DNA of 64,000 bases, taken from Scytonema sp. UIC 10036. GTDB taxonomy: Bacteria; Cyanobacteriota; Cyanobacteriia; Cyanobacteriales; Nostocaceae. The translations under genes and the position numbers were made by a program. This document shows positions 16,868-27,400 of this stretch, piece by piece (within the stretch, counting starts at the first letter, position 1; every line of letters starts with the position of its first letter). Under the pieces are notes generated by a model. The model made no database searches, was not told the DNA's origin, and saw only the letters and a program-made list of their open reading frames with translations. Location of the stretch: the NCBI RefSeq assembly GCF_009725235.1, contig NZ_WJFC01000034.1, forward strand, positions 20,619 to 84,618, read 5' to 3'.

Positions 16868-17935
16868 ATGAGTAGGACAATTAACTTTCAAACTATTTCT
16901 TGGTTTTGGGATCTTTATAATAGAAATCTTCTTGAACTCGATCCACCTTATCAAAGACGCAGCGTTTGGAATCAAGACTATAAAGACTTTTTTATTGATA
17001 CTGTACTTAATAGCTATCCCGCACCAGCAATATTTATATATCAAGAAATTACTCCTGAAGGAGTATCTAAAATCAGCATAGTTGACGGAAAACAAAGATT
17101 ATCGACTTTGTTTGAATTTGCAAATAATGAATTTCCGGTGTATGAAAAAGCTACGATTGAAAGGTTGCGGGGTAAATATTTCAAAGATTTAGACACTGAA
17201 GTTAAACAAAATTTTTGGAAATATCAATTCGCTATATAATATTTACCATCTTCTGATGAAAAAATAATTGGTAATATATTTGATCGTATCAATCGTAATG
17301 TAATTAAACTAACTCCTCAAGAACTTCGTCACGCAAAGTTTAACGGGGAGTTTATTACTAAGGTAGAAGAATTATCTAACTGGATGTTTGATTATTTAGG
17401 TGGAAATTTTCCAACAATTGATCGAAGATCAAAAAAACAAATGAAAGATGTTGAAATGGTTGCCCAACTCTTACTTTTTCTAGAAGAAGGTGTTAGAGCT
17501 TATAGTCAAGAATATCTTGATAAAGCATTTAGCGATCGAGATATTAGTTGGGACGCAAAAGAGGAAGTTGAGAAAGAATTTTGCAATACTGTTAAAGCTA
17601 TCAAGGAAATATTAGATTTATCACAAGATATAAATTTATCTAAAACCAGATTGAAAAATCAAGCTGATTTTTACTCTTTATTTGGTGCGATTGCTGAGTT
17701 AAATCGTGAAAATGAAAAACTTACTATAACTAGAGATATTGGTGTAAGAATTAATAATTTTCTAAAATTAGTAGGAGATACAGAATTAAAAAATCAATCT
17801 AAAGATTCTCTAACAGACTATCAAAGAAATGCACTAGAATACTATGAAGCTGTTAAGTTCTCATTTACAGATGCAGGTACAAGGAAAACTAGAATTAGAA
17901 TTATGAAATCTGTCATTCGGGGAAATATAAATTGA
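16868..17935 (+). pseudogene. DUF262 (ParB-like/GmrSD-N) protein with one in-frame stop
   Basis: From the ATG at 16868 one frame runs to the stop at 17935 except for a single TAA at 17237-17239. Before it the product contains PPYQRRSVWNQDYK and IVDGKQRLSTLFEF, the YQR and DGxQR motifs of DUF262 (the ParB-like nuclease fold found in GmrS and BrxU). After the stop, the same frame continues sensibly (YLPSSDEKIIGNIFDRINRN, then LRHAKFNGEFI) to a helical C-terminus. The expected residue at the stop is plausibly Glu (GAA to TAA). Without the stop it would be 355 residues. The RelA/SpoT gene follows after 16 bases, as one operon. DUF262 proteins often act in phage defence as NTP-dependent nucleases. 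Confidence 0.8.
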
Positions 17936-17951
17936 TACAACTGTTAAATTT

Positions 17952-18962
17952 ATGATTTATCCTTCTGTACTAGAGCGTAAATATAACGAATATATTCCTT
18001 TTGTTAAAAAAGTTTCAGAAAGAGTTAAATCAACATTAGTAAACTTCTGTGAAAGTAAAGGATATGCTTTTACTTCGCGCATTAAAAGTGTTGAATCTTT
18101 GGCTGAAAAAATTGAGACAGGTAGATTTAAAAAATGGTTAGATTTAGACGATTTATTTGCTTGCACAGTTATAATACCAACTTTATCACATGAAGAAGAA
18201 GTTATACAATTTTGTAAAAATGTTTTTGAGATTACTCGAATAGTTAAAAGAGGACAAAATAAAAAAGCACCTGATACTTTTAAATTTGATTCAACTAGAA
18301 TCTATGCTCGAATCAAAAAAACGGAAGTTATAAATCTCAGTTTAAATATAGAGAATGAATTAAGTATTTATAATATTATTTTTGAAATTCAGATTAAAAG
18401 TGCTTTTGAACACGCATGGTCAGTTTCAACTCACGATCTGGTGTATAAAAGTTCTGAAATTGACTGGAAAAGATTACGTTTAGCAGCACAAATTAAAGCA
18501 AACGTTGAACAACTAGATACACTTATTCTTGCTTTTGAACAAACATCTGATATTATACTAGAAAGTAATGATGCAGATATAAAAATAAAACGTAAGTTAG
18601 CAGTTGAAATTAACAAGCTCTTTCAAAATGGTAAAATTCCTGACGAACTACAGCCAAAAGACATGAATCGTTTTTGTGATAACTTATATCGTCTGGCTGT
18701 AGTTGCCAAAAAAGAAAATGAGATCCCAGCAATTATTGAAAAGATAAAAAAAGAAATTTCCTCAACTTCATCTAAAAAAATTCCTCGTAGTATTTCATTG
18801 TTTCAATATTTATTTGCTATATTAATACGTAATAAAATTATCGAAATTCCTATAAAAGACTACCACTGCCATATAACAGAAGAATTGACTACTCTATATC
18901 CCGATATACAGATAGATAATGATTCTATTTTTGTCTATACTGAAGAGAGTGAAGATCGTTAA
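17952..18962 (+). CDS. RelA/SpoT-domain protein, likely (p)ppGpp-synthetase-like toxin partner of DUF262
   Basis: 336 residues. The N-terminal 180 carry the RelA/SpoT nucleotidyltransferase signature: RIKSVESLAEKI (the R-x-K...S...K ATP loop), LDDLFACTVIIPT (metal-binding region), and FEIQIKSAFEHAWSVSTHD followed by VYK (the ExQI...W...H...YK pyrophosphate-acceptor block). The key residues look intact. No HD hydrolase, TGS or ACT domain is present. The C-terminal 150 residues are helical and unassigned. Such stand-alone domains make (p)ppGpp/(p)ppApp or pyrophosphorylate tRNA and are often toxins. The upstream DUF262 gene, 16 bases away, is its probable partner. The pair is much more AT-rich than the core genes to its left, suggesting transfer. 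Confidence 0.8.
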   Translation: MIYPSVLERKYNEYIPFVKKVSERVKSTLVNFCESKGYAFTSRIKSVESLAEKIETGRFKKWLDLDDLFACTVIIPTLSHEEEVIQFCKNVFEITRIVKRGQNKKAPDTFKFDSTRIYARIKKTEVINLSLNIENELSIYNIIFEIQIKSAFEHAWSVSTHDLVYKSSEIDWKRLRLAAQIKANVEQLDTLILAFEQTSDIILESNDADIKIKRKLAVEINKLFQNGKIPDELQPKDMNRFCDNLYRLAVVAKKENEIPAIIEKIKKEISSTSSKKIPRSISLFQYLFAILIRNKIIEIPIKDYHCHITEELTTLYPDIQIDNDSIFVYTEESEDR

Positions 18963-18973
18963 TCGAGCAAAAC

Positions 18974-19143
18974 CTTAACCTAACCTACGCAATATATGAT
19001 GTTGGGGATTTAAGATTGACTTTATAAATGACTTCTTAACGAAATATAACAATTCGATTTAATGTTGGGTTTCGTTCCTCAACCCAACCTACGTAATATA
19101 TGATGTTGGCGATTTAAGATTGAGTTTATAAATGACCTCTTAT
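18974..19143. repeat. Direct repeat flanking a palindromic repeat
   Basis: A 63-base block (about 18975-19037, containing ATATATGATGTTGG and GATTTAAGATTGA) recurs at about 19081-19143 with a few differences. Between them lies the hairpin GTTGGGTTTCGTTCCTCAACCCAAC. The hairpin context AATTCGATTTAATGTTGGG to AACCCAACCTAC (19051-19092) recurs nearly unchanged at 60462-60504 beyond the other end of the accessory region. Confidence 0.8.
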
Positions 19144-19179
19144 TGATGATTAACCACTAACTAACCGAGGAATTGACTT

Positions 19180-19407
19180 ATGTTAATTGATAAAATCATC
19201 CAAGAAATACAAAATATACTTGAAGACAAACTAGCAGAAATTTATGATATAGTTCACTCCTTTCGGTTAGGCTTAGAACGAGAATTATCTGATGAAGAAA
19301 CATCCACTGAAATTGTGATTGAAGGTATTCATCAAGGCATCAGAGAAGCATTAAGCGGTCAAACTCTACCTCTTTCAGAAATGTGGGAAGGTATTGATGC
19401 AGAGTAA
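19180..19407 (+). CDS. Antitoxin-like protein, first copy
   Basis: A 75-residue acidic, helical protein ([53 protein letters not shown]) that overlaps the following toxin gene by 14 bases. It is nearly identical to the 75-residue protein at 22478-22705, including about 40 bases upstream of the start. The arrangement and C-terminal tail [13 protein letters not shown] are typical of antitoxins paired with RelE/ParE toxins. Its own toxin is truncated here, so it may now only neutralise the toxin of the second copy. Confidence 0.7.
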   Translation: MLIDKIIQEIQNILEDKLAEIYDIVHSFRLGLERELSDEETSTEIVIEGIHQGIREALSGQTLPLSEMWEGIDAE

Positions 19408-19603
19408 ACCATCACCGCTCCAAATTGCTCTGACTCCTCGGTTTAAAAAGGATCTTCGAGAACTGGCTAAACGTTATCGTTCAATTCGTAGCGATCTCCA
19501 ACAGTCGATGAATACTTTATTTTTCGTCGTTAACAAGATTAGTTATGAATTACCTCTACGATTCATTCGGTGGATAAATTTCTACTTCGCAGTTGTTAGC
19601 TAA
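19394..19603 (+). pseudogene. Truncated RelE/ParE-type toxin
   Basis: The first 37 or so codons (PSPLQIALTPRFKKDLRELA through RYRSIRSDLQ) match the intact toxin at 22692-23138. Near base 19505 homology stops abruptly and the frame runs into unrelated sequence for about 30 codons. The catalytic C-terminal two thirds are gone, so the toxin should be inactive. Confidence 0.85.
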
Positions 19604-19888
19604 AAACTTAGCAATTGATTTAGTCTTTTTTCCTAAAACAAGCCCATGAGCATAGTTAGCATCAACAGGAGAATGGCATACTTCCAACCCTTTCTCCATC
19701 ACTAAACTAGCTGCAAGCGAAACTACGGCATTTTTACCTATCTTCTTAGCTCTTTTACAGCAAATTTCAACCTGGTGAGGTACAAAAATTACCCCCCTCT
19801 GTCCCCCGATGCCTTGGGGGGATGAAAGGGGGTGTACCTCATAAGACTGAGAAAGGCTATATAACTTTCTTCTACTGTCGTTAAACAA
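19556..19888 (-). pseudogene. Unrecognised gene remnant carrying a hairpin insertion
   Basis: On the minus strand a 110-codon frame ends with a coherent segment (ICCKRAKKIGKNAVVSLAAS, LGKKTKSIAKFLANNCEVEI). An alternative frame upstream, from an ATG near 19905, reads MSIDILCLTTVEESYIAFLS. A G/C-rich hairpin element (19777-19840) sits between the two, so a small gene may have been split by it. I do not recognise the family. Confidence 0.35.
19777..19840. repeat. 64-bp MITE-like palindromic element
   Basis: Terminal inverted repeats GAGGTACA (19777-19784) and TGTACCTC (19833-19840) enclose a C-run/G-run stem (CCCCCCTCTGTCCCCC opposite GGGGGGATGAAAGGGGG) with a short loop. The composition is quite unlike the flanks. 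Similar C/G-run hairpins are dispersed in cyanobacterial genomes; a related one is at 41236-41254. Confidence 0.65.
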
Positions 19889-20089
19889 AGTATATCGATA
19901 GACATTTCATCGTCCTTAAAAGCTGCTGAGGTTGGTCTCAGTTAAATTGACCAGGGTGCAGCCACCTCAGCAACTTATCAGAGGGCTTTACTTGATACGG
20001 TTCAGCCATTTATCAACATTTCAATTCAAATAGCCAGTCTAGTATAGTAAACTAGGCCATTAATATTAAAACTTCCACAGTCAAGTTAA
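19889..20089. other. Intergenic region with an inverted repeat
   Basis: TGCTGAGGT (19924-19932) and ACCTCAGCA (19964-19972) are perfect reverse complements flanking a 31-base spacer, in front of the HsdM-like scrap and the AlbA_2 gene. It could be a terminator-like hairpin or an operator. No gene is seen. Confidence 0.4.
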
Positions 20090-20197
20090 ATGTTTGAGCC
20101 AACTTTTAAAAATAATGATGATGTTCTTTGGAAAGAGGCGATCGCAAACACCACCAACCAGATAACAAAACCCGCTCAAGAGGTAAATGCTGCATGA
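20090..20197 (+). pseudogene. HsdM-like N-terminal fragment (35 aa), translationally coupled to the next gene
   Basis: The ATG at 20090 opens MFEPTFKNNDDVLWKEA, which matches the first residues of type I restriction methylase subunit HsdM as I remember them. It then reads a short unrelated tail ending VNAA-stop. The stop overlaps the ATG of the following AlbA_2 gene (ATGA). The rest of hsdM is absent. AlbA_2/ATPase proteins are often encoded inside type I restriction operons, which supports the assignment. Confidence 0.5.
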
Positions 20198-21612
20198 TTA
20201 CCCTTGAAACCCTTGAAAAATGGCTGAATGCACCCGCAGAAACAGAACGCCTAGAGTTTAAAGAAGCTAAGCAACAGTATGACACAACCAAATTGTTGCG
20301 CTACTGCGTAGCATTAGCCAACGAAGGTGGTGGATATCTGATTTTGGGCGTAACCGACAAGCATCCACGTCGTGTTGTCGGTTCCCATGCTTTTCTATCC
20401 CCAACCGACCTCAACGATATCAAATCTCGCATCATAGACAAACTCAGATTTCGGGTAGACGCTACAGAATTGCTGCATCCTGATGGACGAGTCCTGGTTT
20501 TTGAAGTACCAACCCGTCCTGTCGGACAACCATTGGCATTTGATGGAGCCTACCTAATGAGAGTGGGAGAAGATTTAGTGCCGATGACACCAGATGTACT
20601 CAAGAGCATTTTTGCGGAAGATCAACAAGATTGGTTTTCCCAACCTGCCCGATGTAACACTAGCCCTGACGATGTAATTGCCTTACTAGATACTCAAACG
20701 TACTTTGAACTGCTCAAAATTCCCTATCCGACTAGCCGCGATGCCGTCCTTGAAAGATTGCAGAGCCAACATTTAATCAAACAAACAGCACAGGGTTGGA
20801 CGATCGCAAACCTAGCAGCCATGCTTTTGGCAAAAAAACTGGATGCCTTTTCCCCTGCATTGGCTCGTAAAGCGCCTCGTGTCGTGATATATGAAGGGAG
20901 CAACAAGCTGCAAACCCGTGATGACAAGACAGACAACCGAGGATATGCTGTTGGCTTTGACGGATTAGTAGATTTTGTTCACTCAGCAGCACCGCAAAAT
21001 CGCTTTATTGAGGAAGTTGTGCGGGAAGAAGTAAAGATGTTTCCGAAACAGGCTCTAAGAGAACTGATTGCTAATGCTTTGGTGCACCAGGATTTTCTAG
21101 CTACAGGAACTTCGGTGATGATCGAGATGTATAGCGATCGCATTGAGATATCTAATCCTGGTATCCCGCCCATTAAGGTGGAACGATTTATTGATGAAAA
21201 TCGCTCCCGTAACGAACAACTCGCCGACCTAATGCGACGTTTCGGTATCTGTGAAGAAAAAGGCAGTGGCATTGACAAAGTTGTAAGCGCTGCAGAGATG
21301 TTTCAACTACCCGCACCAGATTTTCGAGTAGGTGACACACGCACTACAACAGTGCTATTTGCCCATCAGGATTTCGCTGACATGAGCAAAACAGACCGAA
21401 TTCGAGCCTGCTACCAACATTGCTGTCTGCTCTATGTCAGCAATAAACGAATGTCTAACCAAACCTTACGCGATCGATTTCGTCTAAGTGAGTCACAGGC
21501 AGCAACCGTTTCTCTAATTATAGGAGCTACCAAAGAAGCTGGCTTAATCAAGACAGACCAATCCGAATCAACCTCTAGCCGCTATGCCCGCTATCTCCCT
21601 TTTTGGGCATAA
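20194..21612 (+). CDS. AlbA_2 (Schlafen-type) DNA-binding and ATPase_c_4 transcriptional regulator-like protein
   Basis: About 472 residues from MITLETLEKWLNAPAETERL. Residues 15-140 form an AlbA_2/Schlafen-like domain (LEFKEAKQQYDTTKLLRYC, ANEGGGYLILGVTD). About residues 285-385 are an HSP90/GHKL-like ATPase domain (REEVKMFPKQALRELIANAL, VHQDF, YSDRIEISNPG, EEKGSGIDKVVSA). The last 80 residues look like a winged helix (MSNQTLRDRFRLSESQAATV). Such proteins are found within restriction-modification and other defence loci as regulators. It starts by stop-start overlap with an HsdM-like scrap and no hsdS or hsdR follows, so it is probably an orphan of a lost type I system. Confidence 0.85.
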   Translation: MITLETLEKWLNAPAETERLEFKEAKQQYDTTKLLRYCVALANEGGGYLILGVTDKHPRRVVGSHAFLSPTDLNDIKSRIIDKLRFRVDATELLHPDGRVLVFEVPTRPVGQPLAFDGAYLMRVGEDLVPMTPDVLKSIFAEDQQDWFSQPARCNTSPDDVIALLDTQTYFELLKIPYPTSRDAVLERLQSQHLIKQTAQGWTIANLAAMLLAKKLDAFSPALARKAPRVVIYEGSNKLQTRDDKTDNRGYAVGFDGLVDFVHSAAPQNRFIEEVVREEVKMFPKQALRELIANALVHQDFLATGTSVMIEMYSDRIEISNPGIPPIKVERFIDENRSRNEQLADLMRRFGICEEKGSGIDKVVSAAEMFQLPAPDFRVGDTRTTTVLFAHQDFADMSKTDRIRACYQHCCLLYVSNKRMSNQTLRDRFRLSESQAATVSLIIGATKEAGLIKTDQSESTSSRYARYLPFWA

Positions 21613-21970
21613 AAGTGTTTTAACGCAAATCGCGATGATTCCTTCTCAAATCCCGAAACCCTTGCAGAACCAACAAAAAAGTGTTTTAACGCAAATCGCG
21701 ATGATTCCTTCTCAAATCCCGAAACCCTTGCAGAACCAACAAAAAAGTGTTTTAACGCAAATCGCGATGATTCCTTCTCAAATCCCGAAACCCTTGCAGA
21801 ACCAACAAAAAAGTGTTTTAACGCAAATCGCGATGATTCCTTCTCAAATCCCGAAACCCTTGCAGAACCAACAAAAAAGTGTTTTAACGCAAATCGCGAT
21901 GAACCGCCCTCAAAGCCTGAAACCCTTACAGAACCAACAAAAAAGTGCTTAAACGCAAATCGCTTCGGAG
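21611..21970. repeat. 66-bp tandem repeat, about 5.3 copies
   Basis: A 66-base unit (containing AAAAGTGTTTTAACGCAAAT, CGCGATGATTCCTTCTCAAA and CCCGAAACCCTTGCAGAACC) occurs four times apparently without change, a fifth time with several substitutions, then partially. It begins right at the stop codon of the AlbA_2 gene. Because 66 is a multiple of three, it stays open in both directions, giving 22-residue peptide repeats, but neither reading has a convincing start or composition. There are no spacers, so it is not CRISPR. Confidence 0.9.
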
Positions 21971-23138
<1,168 letters not shown>

Positions 23139-23205
23139 TTGGTACATTTAGTTAGGAAGGGTAGAGGCAATACCCTTCGAGAAGCCTTGGCTACATCAAT
23201 TACCG

Positions 23206-23601
23206 CTATTTCCAGGCTTTTACCTTACCATCCTTGTAAATTTTTGCCATAAAAGGTGCGGCTGTCTTGGCAATAAAACGTTTCATTGAAGGTACTGCTT
23301 GAACAAAAACGGACGCCATTTCGCTACCGGATAAATTTCCAGAAACCAAAACAAACATACACGCGCCAGAATTTTGAACAGCCATCATTTCTAAACGCCG
23401 ATGGGCAATTTTTTTATCAGCAGTCAAAATTATCCAACCCTTTGATGCGACTACAGGTAACCAATCCGTATCGGGTGTTGCTTGGTTAAAATGGTCGTCG
23501 TGAATCTCAACTAACTCTCCTATATTCCTCAGAGCATTGACAACATGAGTTTTTCCTAAAGAGCGGTCAATAAAAAATACAATTTCAGTATCCTCACTCA
23601 T
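23206..23601 (-). CDS. PIN-like toxin, VapC45/DUF5615-type
   Basis: 131 residues. VFFIDRSLGKTHVVNALRN opens like a PIN domain, with the first acidic residue in FFIDRSLG, then DTDWLPVVASKGWIILTADK with the central acid pair and the TADKK segment common to PIN-like ribonucleases. The C-terminus is basic (MAKIYKDGKVKAWK). It overlaps the preceding DUF433 gene by four bases (ATGA), the normal antitoxin-first order. It would be an endoribonuclease toxin inhibited by the DUF433 protein. Confidence 0.75.
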   Translation of the reverse strand: MSEDTEIVFFIDRSLGKTHVVNALRNIGELVEIHDDHFNQATPDTDWLPVVASKGWIILTADKKIAHRRLEMMAVQNSGACMFVLVSGNLSGSEMASVFVQAVPSMKRFIAKTAAPFMAKIYKDGKVKAWK

Positions 23602-24317
23602 GCAGCCAATGGTAATTCATACCTGATAGCTTCTTCTATTTTGAGGCGATCGCAATCATAATCTACTGCCAAATCCTCAATTGATTCTCCAGCCGCATAC
23701 CGAAGAGCCAAAATACTTGTGGGTACTCCTGTCCCCTCTAAAACAGGTTGTCCAAAAGACACGGTTGGATTAATGACAATCAACCTCGGTAACTCACTTT
23801 CTTTTGTACGAGTAAACGGATAAAGCTTTGTTGGTAAATCCGTCTCATCCCACTCAATTCGTTTTAAATAAATTTGCACAATTTCTGGTATTGCTAACTG
23901 TCCATTTCTGGAAGCATTAACCAAATTTCCTAAATGTTCAATAAATAAATCTATCCCATCGGTATACAGCTTTTTATAAGCTAGCGGATGCTCCATTCCA
24001 TAAGATTTTTGAAGATATGCAACCCCTTGCCTAACCTTTTCTAAAGGTACTTGATGATATCGTCGAATCGCATTAAGAACATGCAATTCTACCAAATTAG
24101 TAAAAGACAATAATCGTTTATCTACTTCAGGAATAGTAATAACTGGTTGAAAACGTTTAGAACCCAGCTTAGTTTTATATCGAGCGCCAAAAACCCAAGA
24201 ACGCACGGTTGAATACGGCACCCGTAAATAATGTACCGCCTCTGCTGCGCTATAAGTCCCTATGTTGCGGGGGTCTTTACCTTGATACAGGTCGTTCAAC
24301 AGTTGTTCTCCGTTCAC
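23598..24317 (-). CDS. DUF433 antitoxin, VapB45-type
   Basis: 239 residues. The N-terminal part has a MerR/helix-turn-helix-like segment (YSAAEAVHYLRVPYSTVRSW) suited to DNA binding. The C-terminal DUF433 domain reads FGQPVLEGTGVPTSILALRY and ESIEDLAVDYDCDRLKIEEA. This two-domain layout is that of VapB45-type antitoxins, which both repress their operon and bind a PIN toxin encoded directly downstream with a stop-start overlap. It is divergent from the first CHAT gene, sharing a 152-base promoter region. Confidence 0.8.
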   Translation of the reverse strand: MNGEQLLNDLYQGKDPRNIGTYSAAEAVHYLRVPYSTVRSWVFGARYKTKLGSKRFQPVITIPEVDKRLLSFTNLVELHVLNAIRRYHQVPLEKVRQGVAYLQKSYGMEHPLAYKKLYTDGIDLFIEHLGNLVNASRNGQLAIPEIVQIYLKRIEWDETDLPTKLYPFTRTKESELPRLIVINPTVSFGQPVLEGTGVPTSILALRYAAGESIEDLAVDYDCDRLKIEEAIRYELPLAA

Positions 24318-24469
24318 CTTTTAATGATAATAGGGTTTTGTGTCCGAGCAGGAAAGCCCCACCGTATAGATGGGAATTATGGCTAAAGTTAGTACAATGG
24401 TATCATAAAAAACGAAGGTGTCTAGATGATTTCCAATTACTACGGAGCGTTCAGTACCATAGGTCAGTC

Positions 24470-27400
24470 ATGAATTTTGAACAACTTTTTGAACAAGGGC
24501 TTCACTTGTTTCAAACAGGTCAATTACAAGCTTCTTTAAAGTTATGGCAAAAGTTACAGAGAAAGTGCCGAGAAATTGGAAACCTTTGCCAAGAAGCTAA
24601 AGTCCTAAATGCTTTAGGCAATACTTACAACACTTTGGGTTTTCACCAAGATGCTTTGGATTCACATCAGCAACAGCTGGCAATAACACAAGAAATCAAT
24701 GACCCTATAGGGGAATCAAAGGCACAGAGCGGTTTAGGAAACACTTACTATTCCCTAGGGGAACACCAGAAAGCAATTGATTGTCACCAAAAGGCTTTGG
24801 CGATCGCACAAAACATTCAAGATAGTTTAGGAGAAGCGATCGCACTCGGAAACTTGGGTAACGTTTACTGTTCCTTGGGACAATACCTCAAAGCCATTGA
24901 GTATCATCAACAGGCGTTGTCCATTTTTCAAGTTAAGAGCGATCGCCTTGGAGAAATCAATTCTCTTGGCAATCTGGGCAATGCTCACTCTTGTGTTGGT
25001 GAATACTCAAAAGCGATTGAATACTATGAGCAAGTGTTAGCGGCTTTCCGGGAACAGGAAGACTCTTATCGGGAAGCGATCGCTCTTGGCAATTTGGGTA
25101 ATGCCTACTATTCCTTGGGAGATTACAAAAAGGCAATGGAATGCCATCAGAGCGTCTTAGCTACTGTACGCGCCTTGGACGACTTCCAGGGTGAAGCCGA
25201 TTCCCTCAACAACCTGGGCAATGTTTACTACTCTTTAGGACAGTACCGAGAAGCAATTGAATGCTATCAACAGTCTTTAATCTTAGCCAACAAGATAGGC
25301 GATCGCCACCGACAGTTCAACTCGCTCAATAATTTGGGCAATATTTACGACTCCTTGGGACAATACCCCAATGCGATCGAACATCATCAGCAATCCTTAT
25401 CTATTGCCCAAGCAATGGGTAACCGTCGGGGAGAAGCAAGCGCTCTGAACAATATAGCTAGCGTTTATGATTCTTTAGGGCAATACCAGAAAGCGATTGA
25501 GTACTTTCAGTTATCGTTGGCAATTGAAAGGGAAATTGGGAATCGCCGAGGAGAAGCTCAATCTCTGAGCGGATTGGGTAATGCCTATGATTCTCTATGG
25601 CAGTTTTCGGAAGCCATTGAGTATCATCAACAGCAGTTATCAATTTGTCAAGAAATTGGCGATCTCCAGGGAGAAGCCCACGCTCTAAGTGGACTGGGAA
25701 ATGCATATCATTCTCTAGGACAGTACTCGAAAGCAATTGAGTACCATCAACAGTCAATAGCAATCAAACGAGAACTTGGCGATCGTCAAGGAGAGTCCAG
25801 TTCTCTCAATAATCTGGGTAGAGCTTACCACTTTCTAGAGCAGTACCAATTAGCAGTGAATTGCCACCAGCAATCTCTAGATATTGCTCGAGAAATAGGA
25901 GATAGCAGAGGCGAAGGGACTTCTTTAAATAATTTGGGATGGACTTTGTTGCATTCCAACCAACTGGTAGAAGCCGAAAGAAAGCTCCGCCAAGGAGTAG
26001 AGCGTTGGGAGTCTCTCCGTATAGGATTGAAAGACGAGCATAATATATCACTTTTTGAAGAACAGGTGCGGATTTATCGGAACTTGCAAAAAGTACTTGT
26101 GACTCAAGGTAAGATCGCCGAAGCCTTAGAAATTACTGAGCGTGGTCGAGCTAGGGCATTTGCAGAGTTATTAACTCGGCGTTTAACCCCGCAATCCATC
26201 GAACAAGTTATTACCACTCCACCTAATCTTCAGAAAATTCAACAAGTTGTCCAACAGCAAAATTGTCCGATAGTTGAATACTCCTTGCTCTACGATTATT
26301 TCGAGCTTGAAGGCGTACCATCTCTGAGAGAAACACAACTGCTGATTTGGGTACTACAACCCAATAGCGACATTTCTTTTTGTTCTGTTGATTTAAAGCC
26401 TCCATCAGAAAAGCAAAGAACCTCTTTGGGTTCCCTAAGTGACTTAATTGTAAAACTATATAGAATACTGAACCCCGATATCAAAGAGAAACCTGTCTCA
26501 AAGGCGACTAACCATCAGGAGCATTTCAACTCTTCTATCTCTGAGATATTAAAACAACTCTATCAATTACTAATTCAACCAATCTCTCATCTGCTACCAA
26601 CCTCTCCTGATGTTCCAGTTATTTTCATTCCCCAAGATTTTTTGTTTTTGCTACCATTCTCAACCCTTCAAGATGCAGAAGGCAAATTTCTTATCGAAAA
26701 ACATACCATCCTGATTGCACCTTCCATTCAAGTGCTGGAGTTAACCCAAAAACGAAGTATACAAGTACCAGAAACTTCTCTAGACGCGCTGGTTATAGGA
26801 AATCCTAAAATGCCAACTATTCCCTTAACTGAGCCACCCGTGCAGTTAGAGGATTTAGCCTGGGCGAAAACAGAAGCGCAGGTCATCGCTCACCTTTTCA
26901 AAACACAAGCTATTACAGGCGTAGCTGCTACCAAAATTTACATTAAACAGCAGATGCCCAAAGCGCGAGTCATTCATTTAGCAACCCACGGATTATTAGA
27001 TGATATTCAGCAACTGGGTGTACCGGGGGCAATTGCTCTGGCTCCTACTACAGAAGACAATGGTTTTCTGACTGCTGGTGAAATTTTGGAAATGCAACTT
27101 AATGCTCAATTAGTTGTTCTCAGTGCCTGTAGTACCGGACAGGGTAAAATCACTGGGGATGGGATAATTGGATTGTCCCGCAGTTTGATTGCAGCAGGAG
27201 TCAATAGTATAATTGTATCTCTTTGGTCTGTAGGAGACCAATCCACCGCTTTTCTGATGGTTAGATTCTACCAAAATCTTCAGCAGGGAATGAAAGCCGC
27301 AGTTGCTCTCAATAAAGCGCAGCGTTGGCTGCTGAAGGTAACAAAATTGGAAATGGAAGCTTGGGTAGAAGCTAACCAGAATGTTATCAGCCACACTTTG

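Noticed and set aside
21611..21970. Possible CRISPR array
   Set aside because: Units are 66 bp, contiguous and lack variable spacers.
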